64,000 nucleotides of DNA from Erinaceus europaeus (taxonomy: Eukaryota > Chordata > Mammalia > Eulipotyphla > Erinaceidae), in contig NC_080171.1 of assembly GCF_950295315.1 (NCBI RefSeq), forward strand, positions 113,342,093 to 113,406,092, given 5' to 3'. Position 1 is the stretch's first letter. Each line of letters opens with the position of its first letter. The translations under genes and the position numbers were made by a program. This document shows positions 54,131 to 63,815 of this stretch, piece by piece. The notes beneath the pieces are model-generated. The model worked only from the letters and a program-made list of their open reading frames with translations, had not been told where the DNA came from and did not search any database.

Positions 54131-54165
<35 letters not shown>

Positions 54166-54228
54166 GGCTGCTGGGAACAGTGGAGTTGTGCAAGCACCAA
54201 GCCCCAGCAATAATCTTAGTAATAAGAG
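53873..54228 (+). mobile_element. Type I SINE with (TAAA)n and 3' extension
   Basis: Sense head gagtcaggcggtagcgcagc, body, CAA-rich stretch, (AAAT)9 at 54129-54165, then extension ggctgctgggaacagtggag to ccagcaataatcttagtaat. The tetranucleotide array sits inside the element between core and extension. Confidence 0.85.
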
Positions 54229-54238
54229 GACAAAAAGA

Positions 54239-54420
54239 GGGGCTGGGTGTTCGCATGCTGAGCATATGTGTTATGATGCACAAGGACCCAATTTGAGCCC
54301 TAGTCCCCACCTGTAGGAGAGAAGCTTCTCGAGCACTGAAGCACGGCTGCAAGTGTCTCTCTATCTCCACGTCCGTCTCAGCTTCTCTCTGTCTCTATCG
54401 AATAAATAAATATTAAAAAT
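54239..54420 (+). mobile_element. Type II SINE, diverged
   Basis: Sense ggggctgggtgttcgcatgc, a weak box B (caatttgagccctagtcccc) and an AATAAATAAATA tail. Confidence 0.7.
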
Positions 54421-54431
54421 ATTTTTAAATG

Positions 54432-54545
54432 TTTCTTTATTGGAGGGGTTAATGGTTTATAGTCATTTCTAAGTTTTCCACATAACAACCTAAACTCTCT
54501 AGGTCCTTCTTGGCCATCATGTCCTGTCATCAGGACCTGAACCAA
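54432..54545 (-). mobile_element. L1 3' UTR, subfamily A, decayed
   Basis: Antisense tttattggaggggttaatgg, ccacataacaacctaaactc, aggtccttcttggcc. Confidence 0.5.
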
Positions 54546-54931
54546 GATTTTTTATAAGGATACAAATAGATATTTGTGGATGTCTTTTGGAATAGTAAAA
54601 GTGACTTGTCCTCAGAAGTGTACTTGTCTCAGAAATCAGGCCCATCAGTGCATGTAAATGGTTATCAGGCCACAGAGAAGGAAGCATCTAGACTGTGCCA
54701 GCAGAAAAGGAAGAAGAAATGAGAAAAGAGAGAAGGGTTGGGGTGTGGGGGGAGCACCCAGCATCTGGCTCATGGGAAGACACTGAGTTTCCTCTCAGCA
54801 TCGCATTAGAAGCAATGATAATAAAATGAGACTAGGAGTCACTGCTTGTCTTCTTGACTTTAAACATCCCTTCACTCAGGGACATCCAGGTCCGTCCGCC
54901 TGGGCTCAAATTGGAGACATGAGAAACGGGC
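54546..54931. other. No gene or repeat recognised
   Basis: Unassigned sequence. Confidence 0.4.
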
Positions 54932-54941
54932 TTCATTTTCT

Positions 54942-55240
54942 TTTTTATTTATTTATTTTCCCTTTTGTTGCCCTTGTTGTTTTTTATTGTTGTAGTTATT
55001 GTTGTTGTTGTTGTTATTGATGTTGTTGTTAGATCAGAGAGAAATGGAGAGAGATGGGGGAGACGGGGGGGGGAGAGAAAGACAGACACCTGCAGACCAG
55101 CCTCACCGCCTATGAAGCGACCCCCCTGCAGGTGGGGAGCCGGGGGTGGGGGGTGGGAGGTGTGTGTGTGCTGGAACCGTGGTCCTTGCGCTTCCTGCCA
55201 CGTGCGCTTAACCCTCTGTGCTAGTGCCCGACCCCCAGAG
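54942..55240 (-). mobile_element. Type I SINE, exact boundaries
   Basis: Antisense copy with duplication ttcattttct at 54932-54941 and 55241-55250. The head carries an extra GT/GGGTG-rich insertion near 55145-55170. Confidence 0.85.
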
Positions 55241-55261
55241 TTCATTTTCTAAATTGGGGGT

Positions 55262-55348
55262 GTGGGGTGAGGGGAGTTGGGGAGGTGCTGAACCTGGAGC
55301 CTCAGGCATAAAAGTCTTTTGCAATACTATTATGTTATCTCCTCCACT
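55262..55348 (-). mobile_element. Type IV SINE, 3' part lost
   Basis: Antisense gtgctgaacctggagcctca, taaaagtcttttgcaatact, attatgttatctcctcc. Confidence 0.6.
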
Positions 55349-55537
55349 CTCCATAACATTCCTGGACGTAAATAGGCCTTTATTTCATTTATAGGAACTC
55401 ATTCACCTTATAGTGAATTTTCATTACAAATGTCACTTTAAATTACAGCCTCTCATTGAGAACCTGAGAAGATCCAGTGACTATTTTTTATCCACAGCCT
55501 GTCCTTGGTGCACTGCATCTTTAAAAAATCATAATCC

Positions 55538-55699
55538 GGGGGTTGGGTGATAGTGCAGTGGGTTAAGCGCAGGTGGTGCAAAGCACGAGGACTCTCTGTG
55601 CTCTCCCCTCCTCTCTCTGTGCTATCCAACAACGACATCAATAACTACAACAATAAAAAAACAAGGACAACAAAAAGGGAAAATAAATATTAAAAAAAG
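55538..55699 (+). mobile_element. Type I SINE with internal deletion, exact boundaries
   Basis: Sense head (gggtgatagtgcagtgggtt) to acgaggact, then directly ctctgtgctctcccctcctc and the CAA-rich tail; about 120 bases including box B and stem are missing. Duplication aaatcataatcc at 55526-55537 and 55700-55711. Confidence 0.85.
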
Positions 55700-55785
55700 A
55701 AATCATAATCCCCCTCTGTTATTTCATAATTTGTAACTCAATATTAAATCACTGATAAAAAATAAACATTAAAACAAAACAAAAC

Positions 55786-56160
55786 ATAAAAAACGTCATT
55801 TTCAGAAGACTCCACCCACTCTGACCCAGGCCGGCTCTCGGTATTAATTAGCTATCTGTTGACCTGTGACTTCTGGCCACTAAGGAGGAGCGTATCAATT
55901 ACTCATCTCCACTTAGAGCATGCAGTGTTGTCCTTTCTTTGCCAGACACTCAAAGTGCAGCCACTTTTAAAAGAAGTTAAATTTGCCAAATGGTACTTGG
56001 GGACCCAGAGTCCTTTGTAGACTTGTGCCAGCACGTCCACAGTCAGAGCACGGGACAGTGTCACTGCCTACACAGCCCCCAGGGTTCTTGTCACAGCAAC
56101 AATGGTCTCTTGTTTGTCTCTATGGTTCTGCTTGTTCCATAGTGTCACATAAGAGTCATC
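55786..56160. other. Repeat-free stretch, possible conserved non-coding DNA
   Basis: Contains gtattaattagctatctg, a homeodomain-type core, and otherwise unique-looking sequence. Conservation is not tested. Confidence 0.3.
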
Positions 56161-56161
56161 A

Positions 56162-56745
56162 TATGGCCATCAGGTGGTGGCACAGCTAGTGAAGCACACA
56201 CATCAACATGCATGAGGACCCTGGTTCAAGTCTCCAGTCCCCACCTGCAGAGACAGGATTTATAAGTGGTAGAGCAGTGCTGCAGGTATGTCTCCTTCCA
56301 TTCCTCTCTCTCTCTCCCTCTCTCGCTCTCTCTCTCCCTCTCTCCCTCTTTCTCTCCAAGAAAGAAAAGTCGGGTGGTAGTGCAGCAGGTTAAGTGCAGG
56401 TGGCGCAAAGCGTAAGGACTGGCATAAGGATTCTGGTTCGAGCCCCCAGCTCTCCACCTGCAGGGGGGTTGCTTCACAGGTGGTGAAGCAGGTCTGCAGG
56501 TGTTTATCTTCCTCTCACCCTCTCTGTCTTCCCCTCCTCGCTCTGTTTCTCTCTGTCCTATCCAAAAGCAACGACATCAATAACAAGAATAATAACTACA
56601 ACAATAGAGCAACAAGGGCAACAAAAGGGAATAAATAAATATTTAAAGAAAGAAAGAAAGAAATGAAGGAAGAGAAAAAAACGGCCACTAGAAACAGTGG
56701 AATCGTGCAGACACCAAGCACCAGTGATAACTCTGATGAGAAAAA
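56162..56745 (+). mobile_element. Type II SINE with 3' extension, split by a type I SINE
   Basis: Head and CT-rich body at 56162-56367 (ggccatcaggtggtggcaca). The extension (cggccactagaaacagtgga to ccagtgataactctgatgag) resumes at about 56686. The type I copy lies between, in the A/G-rich junction. Confidence 0.8.
56368..56660 (+). mobile_element. Type I SINE nested in a type II SINE
   Basis: Sense gtcgggtggtagtgcagcag, tctggttcgagcccccagct, CAA-rich stretch and an AAATAAATA tail, flanked by aagaaagaaa words. Confidence 0.9.
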
Positions 56746-56839
56746 AAGAAAAAAAAGAAAGAAAAAGAAATCATCATATAGTAAGTAATATTTCAAGGTT
56801 GATTTCTCTCACTGCACAAGACACCTCAGAGATTTGCCC

Positions 56840-57080
56840 GTGTTGTTACATGAATTAATATTCATTTTATTATTGCTGAATAGTGTTCCATCTTGTGGAT
56901 GGATAACACCTTGTCACTTCCCCTATTAAAAGACACCGGCAGTTCCCCATTTTTGATGATTATAAATATAGTTCCTGTGATCATTCATGTAAAAGTTTTG
57001 CTGTACACATCTATCTTCATTTCTCTTGGGTAATTACTAAGAACTAGGATTGATGGTCAGGATAGCTCCCTTTCATAGAA
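56840..57080 (-). mobile_element. Old L1 fragment
   Basis: Antisense ctgaatagtgttccatcttg, cagttccccatttttgatga and tcatttctcttgggtaatta are the worn end of L1 ORF2. Confidence 0.65.
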
Positions 57081-57604
57081 ACTACAGAAAGAAGCCTCTT
57101 CACAGAGTGTCTGTGTTTTGTGCAGCCCATCTGTTACTGTGCAGTACTTTGCACACCCCACCCTTTCCCAGATGACAGATAACTGGCTTTGTTTTTATTT
57201 ACATGTGATGAGCCCCCCCCCCCTTTCTGCTATCTTTCAGCAGTTATCTTTAAAGTTCTGGAATTTTACTACCACTACTATGATTATTTAACATTCGGTA
57301 GAAAAAATATATATATATTTAATTCAAAGACTCATTTCTTCTCATGGTGGGAAATTATAGCTTCCCCAAATGGGGAATTTAATTATCATCTTTACAGCAT
57401 TCATTTTTATGGTGGGTAATTTTCTGGATTACCTTGACTGGTCACGGGTGTCCAGATCACGTATTATATTTTGGTGTTTCTGGATAAGATGAATGTTCGT
57501 ATCAGTGGAAGAAGATAGTTCTTCCTCCCTCAGCCCACTTCCACTCCTACCCCCATGTGAATGGGTCTCAATCCTTTGAGGACTTGAATAGAGCAAAAGG
57601 TGGT
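57081..57604. other. No gene or repeat recognised
   Basis: AT-rich; may continue the old L1 but cannot be followed. Confidence 0.35.
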
Positions 57605-57619
57605 AGAAGAAAGATTTTG

Positions 57620-57883
57620 TGGGGGCCAGGCAGTGGTATACCTGGTTAAGTGCTCACATTACAATGTGCAAGAACCCGGGTTCAAGCTCCTGGTCCCCAC
57701 CTGCAGAGGGAAAGTTTTACGAGTGGTGAAGCAGGGCTGCAGGTGTCTCTCTGTTTCTCTCCCTCTCTATCACCCTCTTGATTTCTGGCTGTCTCTATCC
57801 AATAAATGTAGGAAAAAAGAAGAAGAAGGAGAAGGAGAAGGAGAAGGAGAAGGAGAAGGAGAAGGAGAAGGAGAAGGAGGAGA
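57620..57883 (+). mobile_element. Type II SINE with a (GGAGAA)n tail, exact boundaries
   Basis: Sense ggggccaggcagtggtatac through ctctatccaataaatgtagg, then a (GGAGAA) array at about 57822-57880. Perfect duplication agaagaaagattttg at 57605-57619 and 57884-57898. The hexanucleotide array therefore lies inside the insertion and replaces its A-tail. Confidence 0.9.
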
Positions 57884-57898
57884 AGAAGAAAGATTTTG

Positions 57899-58702
57899 AC
57901 TCTTCCTACCTCTCTGCTGAGCTACAGTCTGTTCTGCCCTCAGTCTACAATTTAATTACTCAGTCTCCTGGTCTCAGACCCTCAGACTCACCATGTTTTA
58001 TCAGAACCTTCCTGGGTCTCTGGCCTGCAGACACAGACTGTGGGATTTCTAGTCTCTATACCTCATCAGTCAATGGCTCATAAGTCTCCTTTATATCTCT
58101 TGTCAACAAACTGAGGCAAAACTGTAGAAAAGCTAGAATTTGTTTGGGGGAGTGTCTTAGGAATTACATTTTTCAGGGAACACAGACTCAGTATAAAAGT
58201 GGATATATTCCCCACTAGTTCTGTGGTTTTATATATTTATCAAAATAACCAGCATTTTCAAGCAGTTGTTTGAGCAGCTAGAACTAATCGTGAATAAAGT
58301 AAGAAATAATGGCCCCTTGTTTTGTCTTTCTCAACCATTACTGACATTTATAGTTCTGTGCCAGGTTTCCAGCATGTCTGTTTGTAGTCACAGTTTCTAT
58401 CTGACCTGAGCCAAGTAGAGACATGTGTAAGCTACACTTCCTTTGTGTTTCCAGTTCTCAGATAGATTCCTTTGTGGACTTATCCACTTTATCTCCTTCC
58501 TTCCATCCTTCCTATCATACACTTACTATTTATCTATCTATCTATCTATCTATCTAGTTATCTATTTCACTCTCTCTGGTTCTACCATCCGTCTACAATT
58601 TATCTATTTGTCAATCTATTTGTTATCTAGCAGATTTCACTGATTCCACTTTTCTTCAGAATTTTGACTAATATTACTTTATTCTTTACTTCTGATATTT
58701 CA
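57899..58702. other. No gene recognised; (TATC)n inside
   Basis: Contains a TATC array at 58531-58556 and otherwise unassigned sequence. Confidence 0.4.
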
Positions 58703-58893
58703 TATATATATATATATAACAGAGAGAAATTGAGAGCAGATGGAGAGATAGAAAGGGAGAAAGAAAGACACCTGCAGCACTGCTTCAACGCTCATGAAGT
58801 ACCCCCCCTGCAGGTGGGAAGCAGAGGCTCGAACCCAGGTCTTTGTGCTTGGTTACATGTGTGCTCAACCAGATGTGCCACCTCCCAGGCCTC
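58703..58893 (-). mobile_element. Type II SINE
   Basis: (TA)n, then antisense acagagagaaattgagagca, gcactgcttcaacgctcatg and head with gctcgaacccaggtctttgt. Confidence 0.8.
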
Positions 58894-59440
58894 CCCAGGC
58901 CTTATACTTATTTCTTTAAATATAAATCTCACTCAATTATTTTTTCTAAGTTATATTTCTTCATTGCCATTCTGTTCTAGAACATTTTTCAGTTTTCATT
59001 TCTAGTTTATTTAACTTCCTGCTTCCTCGACATGTCCTCTCTTTATTCATATTCTGAGACTTTTTATTACCACAATGTTTGCTTTTTTTTTTCCCCATAG
59101 TCGACTGTTCTTTTGTCATACTGGTATGTTTTAAATTGGGATGTTCTTATTCCATGACTATTGTCTTCTCCTGTATTAATGTGAACGTTTAGTGGTTTTT
59201 CTCAGGTTGTTCTAGAATTCCTGTCCTCACATGTGATGTATTTTGTGTCTATTTGAGACTGTGGTTAGCAGAAATGACAGCGATAATTATGTTATGCACA
59301 ATCTAGGAGCAGACTTGGGCCTTTGGACGCTATCTCATACCGCTGGACTTTCTCACGTTTTGTGATTCTTATGTGCGAGCTCATCTTGCGTGAGGATTCT
59401 AGTTCTCCAGTGCCCTCACAAAGTTACCTCAGCCACCAAC
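58894..59440. other. No gene or repeat recognised
   Basis: T-rich unassigned sequence, possibly old L1. Confidence 0.35.
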
Positions 59441-59452
59441 AGAGCATTTTTT

Positions 59453-59750
59453 TTCTTTTTTTTATATTTTTTTCTTTTATTTATTTATTCCCTTTTGTTG
59501 CCCTTGTTGTTTTATTGTTGTAGTTATTATTGTTGTTGTCGTCGTTGTTGGATAGGACAGAGAGAAACGGAGAGGGGAGGGGAAGACAGAGAGGGGGAGA
59601 GAAAGACAGACACCTGCAGACCTGCTTCACCGCCTGTGAAGCGACTCCCCTGCAGTTGGGGAGCCGGGGTTCGAACCGGTATCCTCATGCCGGTCCTTGT
59701 GCTTTGCGCCACCTGCGCTTAACCCGCTGCGCTACAGCCCGACTCCCCAG
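59453..59750 (-). mobile_element. Type I SINE, young, exact boundaries
   Basis: Antisense near-consensus copy with duplication cagagcatttttt at 59440-59452 and 59751-59763. It closely matches the copy at 7456. Confidence 0.9.
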
Positions 59751-59777
59751 CAGAGCATTTTTTAATGTACATAAATA

Positions 59778-59888
59778 TGAGAGGGTGGGGGAGGTCTCAT
59801 AATGGTTATGCAGAGATTCTTATGCTGGAAGCCCCCAAATCCTCCCCCATCCCAAAGTTATAGCAGAACAGTGCCCTAGTTAAAGATC
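59778..59888 (+). mobile_element. Type IV SINE, diverged
   Basis: Sense ggaggtctcataatggttat, gattcttatgctggaagccc, agcagaacagtgccctagtt. Confidence 0.55.
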
Positions 59889-59969
59889 AAAGCAAAACAG
59901 AATATGGAAGGGGGGGAGTGAAACCATGGACTTGAGTCCCAGGTTTATTAAAATTATCTTCTTTAAAAA

Positions 59970-60045
59970 AATTAATGTAACCACAACAATGTTAAATAAC
60001 AAGGGCAACAAAAGGGAAAATAAATAAATATTTTTAAAATTTTTT
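59970..60045 (+). mobile_element. Type I SINE tail only
   Basis: Sense accacaacaatgttaaataa, caagggcaacaaaagggaaa and AAATAAATA; a strongly 5'-truncated copy. Confidence 0.7.
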
Positions 60046-60061
60046 AATTAATGTATATGCA

Positions 60062-60378
60062 GGAGCTGGAGGGTGTCACACCTGGTAGAGTGTACAAATC
60101 CAAATGCATGAGGACCCAGGTTCAATTCCTTGGCCCCACCTGCAGGGAGGGGAACTTCATGAGAAGTGGAGCAGTGCTGCAAGTGTTTTTCCTTCCTCTG
60201 TCTCTCCCTATATATTTATCTCTGTATTTCTCACCTTCTGTCAAAAGAAAGATGAAAAAAATAAAACACTCTCCAGGAATAATTAAGCCATTGTGCAGGC
60301 ACTGAACCCTAGGAAAAACACTGGTGACAAAAAAAAAGAAAGAAAGAAAGGAAGGAAGGAAGGAAGGAAGGAAGGAAA
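60062..60378 (+). mobile_element. Type II SINE with 3' extension and (GGAA)n tail
   Basis: Sense ggagctggagggtgtcacac, acccaggttcaattccttgg, the extension ctccaggaataattaagcca to aaacactggtgac, then (GAAA)n and (GGAA)n to 60378. Confidence 0.8.
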
Positions 60379-60960
60379 GTAGGGAGAGCGGGAGGGATAT
60401 AGACCTAGTTTTGAAAATGTTTACACATGACTAAGTAAAAAAGAAAATGCCTCTCTCCCAGGCATTCTAGCTTCCCTTTGGCAGACTGGTACGTTTTGAA
60501 AGTGAGAAGGCACATTCATCATAAAAGATGACAAGCATAGGCACTGATGATGCCAGTTTCCAAATAAATGTCTAAATTGTTTGAGTAAATTATTGACTTT
60601 TTCATATATTTAACTTAAGATCTTCACATTTAAGAAATGTCTAAATCATTAAAATTTTCTCTTGTTTTAATTTTTTTATGAGAGGATAAAACAGAGAGGA
60701 TTAAACATGGGGTGAACTGATCAAAACTGGCAAAGTTCAAGAAATACAACTTTGACAACATGCAGCTGTATGTTAATAAAATGTGGGGCCTCTTGATTGT
60801 GAATAACAGATTTGTAGACAAGGTTCTGAGAATCTGGCTTTTGTCAGCTGCTTCAATTCAATAAACACCCTGCCTCTGCTCCCATGCGCCTACCTTCTAA
60901 CTGGCGCCTCAGCTACATGGTTCAGTCAGATGGGTCCTCCCACCTGGCTCAGAGAAAAGT
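60379..60960. other. No gene or repeat recognised
   Basis: Unassigned sequence downstream of the Vingi tail. Confidence 0.4.
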
Positions 60961-60974
60961 CGCTTCTTCTTCTT

Positions 60975-62267
60975 CTAGCGTTTGCCCTTCTTCCGTAGCC
61001 AGTCAACAGCATCAGGTTGAGCCTGATGTAAAGTTTCGAGACCTCCTTTGAATCTGGAGAGGTGGCAGTCGTTGACTATGTGGGCCATAGTCTGTCTGGA
61101 GCCGCAGGGGCAGTTCGGGTCGTCTCTGGCTCCCCAGCGATGGAACATAGCGGCACACCGGCCATGGCCTTTTCGATAGCGATTGAGGAGGGCCCAATCA
61201 TAACGTGCTAGGTCAAAGCCGGGTTGACGCTCGCAGGGGTCTGTGATGAGGTGTTTGTTCTTTACCTCAGCTGACTGCCAGCTCTGTTTCCAAGAGACTG
61301 GAACAGAGAAGTTCAGTGTAGGCGTAGGGGACCAGATTGGGTGACGAGATGTCAAGCGTTGGACAGGGTGGGTGAAGATATCCGCGTATATTGGCAGGTC
61401 CGGTCGAGCGTAGACGTGGGAAATGAACTTAGATGATGCCGCATCCCGACGAATATCTGGCGGGGCGATGTTGCTAAGAACTGGCAGCCATGGAACCGGG
61501 GTGGAACGGATGGTTCCAGAAATGATCCTCATGGAGGAATATAATTTGGAATCGACCAAGTGGACATGAGGGCTACGGAACCATACTGGGGCACAGTATT
61601 CTGCAGTGGAATAGCATAATGCCAGAGATGATGATCGTAGTGTGGAAGCGCTCGCGCCCCATGAGGAGCTGGCCAGTCTTGCAATGATGTGATTCCTCGC
61701 GCCCACCTTTGCTGCAGTTTTTATGAGATGTTTGTGAAATGACAGAGTGCGATCGAGAGTAACGCCAAGATAGACTGGCTGGGCTTCATGCCGGATTCTC
61801 GTATCGCCAAGCTGCACATTAAGCTCACGTGAGGCCGAGGCATGGTGTAGATGGAAAACAGATGATACCGTTTTAGCAGTGCTAGGAATTAGTCGCCATT
61901 TTTTATAGTAATCAGATATAAGAGACATGTCTTTTGTGAGTGTTTCCTCGAGGATGTCGAACTTTGATGCCTGAGTTGCACAGCAGATGTCATTGGCGTA
62001 GATGAACTTCCTTGAAGAAGTTTCTGGGAGGTCATTGATGTAAATATTAAATAGCGTAGGAGCCAGAACAGAGCCCTGGGGGAGGCCACTTGAGACAAGT
62101 CTCCATCTGCTAGACTTGTCACCCAGATGTACCCGGAATCTTCTGTTTTGGAGAAGAAACGATATAGTGTTGGCCACCCAATGGAGGCAGGCATCTTGAG
62201 ATCTTGACCAGGAGACCACGGTGCCAGACCGTGTCATAGGCTGCTGTGAGATCAACAAAGACAGCAC
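60975..62267 (-). pseudogene. Vingi-like reverse transcriptase, C-terminal part
   Basis: 430-codon frame. About the first 30 codons are out of register with the neighbouring frame and are not native. Then come VANTISFLLQNRRFRV, motif B (SSGLPQGSVLAPTLFNIYI, residues 59-77), motif C as YAND (90-93) instead of YADD, LGVTLDRTLSFHKHL, and the Cys motif CPCGSRQTMAHIVNDC (386-401), ending LRKKGKR. The first catalytic Asp of the YADD box is Asn here, so polymerase activity is unlikely. The enzyme class copies LINE RNA at a nicked target in the nucleus. Confidence 0.85.
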
Positions 62268-63210
62268 CCGTCTTTAAATTCTTCTGGAATCCATTTTCAA
62301 TGTAAGTTGAGAGGGCCAGGGCTTGTTCGCAGGTAGATCTTCCTGGGCGGAAACCAGCCTGGGCGGGTGATAGGAATTTCTCTGTAAGATGAGAAATACA
62401 TGATAGAAGCAGCCTCTCAAGGAGTCTGTAACACACGGAGAGGAGAGAAATTGATCTATAGCTGGCGGCCAGTGTTGGGTCTTTCTTTGGTTTCAAAACC
62501 GCTATAATCTTCACACGACGCCAAACTTTGGGCATAGACTCAGATTCCAAGATGTGGGACAGGAATGAAGCAAGCCACTTCTTTGCCACGGGGCCCAGGT
62601 TAAGAATGAGTTCTGGGGTGATGTTATCATAGCCAGCAGCTGTTCCCGGTTTAACCCTCTTCAAAGCGTCTTCCAGTTCAGACAGTGTAAAGGGAGAAAG
62701 TTTTGGAGATGGACAAGATAACCGGAAGTGGGATGACCACTCATGGGAAATTTCTCTTTTCCAGACTGGGTTGATCTTAGCACGTCCAACTTGAGTTAGG
62801 TGACTGGCCACTGAGTTTGGAGATACGGGAGGATGGGAGACGGGAGGGGGTTGGCTACCGGCACCCAGTCTGTGAAGAAGCTTCCAGGCCTTCCTACTTG
62901 AGTGGGTGAAGTTCAGACTTTCCGTGAGTTGTTGCCAGCGGGCTTGGCGTGCTGCATCCAGGGAGGCAATGAGATGGTCAGCCACATCTGGGTCACCTGA
63001 CTCATCATACTGCTTTAGTAGTTGCTCGCATTCAGTATCAAGACAAGGCGTATAGTTAGCACGTCTCCCACGAGGAATGGCTTGGGAAGCTGCTTTGAAG
63101 ATGGCATGGCGGAAGCGCCTGTAGGAATCTGGTGGGCAGGTGTGGGAACATGTTTGCGCAGGACCACGGCAGTGTGAGGTCTCACTTAGTTGAGACTGTG
63201 AGTCAATCAT
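62119..63210 (-). pseudogene. Vingi-like protein, linker and N-terminal reverse transcriptase part
   Basis: 363-codon frame. It opens in the linker between endonuclease and reverse transcriptase (YRRFRHAIFKAASQAIPRG; LNFTHSSRKAWKLLHRLG). The finger motifs follow (KPGTAAGYDNITPEL; SYRSISLLSVCYRLLERLL), then QAGFRPGRS and motif A, FVDLTAAYD (318-326). After about residue 337 it leaves the LINE frame, which continues in the 60975-62267 frame; a frameshift therefore lies near 62180-62200. The start codon shown is not native. Confidence 0.85.
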
Positions 63211-63810
63211 GGGGCATTTCTCAGTTCCTCACTTCAGTATATAATCCTGCCCCTGGAACCTTGTGGTTTGAGGACTAGATGAGAGAAGGGGTGTTTTAGG
63301 TCACAGGCATTAGCAAGTCTGAGAAGTGAGTTTATCCTATTTTGGTCTTGCTGTGTTTTTCCTAAGCAGCTCACTGGCATTTGGGGGTCACTCCAGGTGT
63401 ACAACAGAAGGTAACTACATCTTCACCCTGGGGAGAATTCAGAAAAGAACTAATACTCTAAAATGACAGTTTTATGCTGAATTAATATTTTGCAAGAGTA
63501 GTCAGTAAAGCTTATAATTAAGAACTAATCCCTTCATTTATTACGAGACCTGATAAGATATATCATTAACTACTAAATGAGTTAGGTTTGTTCCTCTTCA
63601 ATATAACCAGGTATGCCAACACAAATCCCCTGTTCCTGAAATGACACCATGAGAACACTATGAACAACGACACAAGATGAAACATGGGTTGACAGGAAGA
63701 GAAATACACAGAGCATTCCTTAAGAAGCAAGAATATAAATGACTTTTTAATCATACTGATGAATGTGACAGTCTTTAAAGATAGTTTACATTTGAGAAAC
63801 ATTAAGAAGC
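63211..63810. other. No gene or repeat recognised
   Basis: Unassigned flank of the Vingi insertion. Confidence 0.4.
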
Positions 63811-63815
63811 TCAGA

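Larger units (their letters stand above)
60963..63210 (-). mobile_element. Vingi-clade LINE, long copy, 5' truncated
   Basis: About 2.25 kb on the minus strand, ending cgctagaagaagaagaag. The protein is not L1: it has the QAGFRPGRS and FVDLTAAYD motifs, SSGLPQGSVLAPTLFN, and a C-terminal Cys motif without a ribonuclease H domain. This agrees with Vingi, an Ingi-related clade described from hedgehogs and otherwise absent from the mammals examined. The endonuclease half is missing; the 5' limit is uncertain (63150-63210) and no TSD was found. Confidence 0.8.

Noticed and set aside
60963..63210. BovB/RTE or L1 as identity of the LINE
   Set aside because: Motif A (FVDLTAAYD), motif B (SGLPQGSVLAPTLFN) and the C-terminal Cys box differ from BovB and L1, and the tail is GAA repeats.
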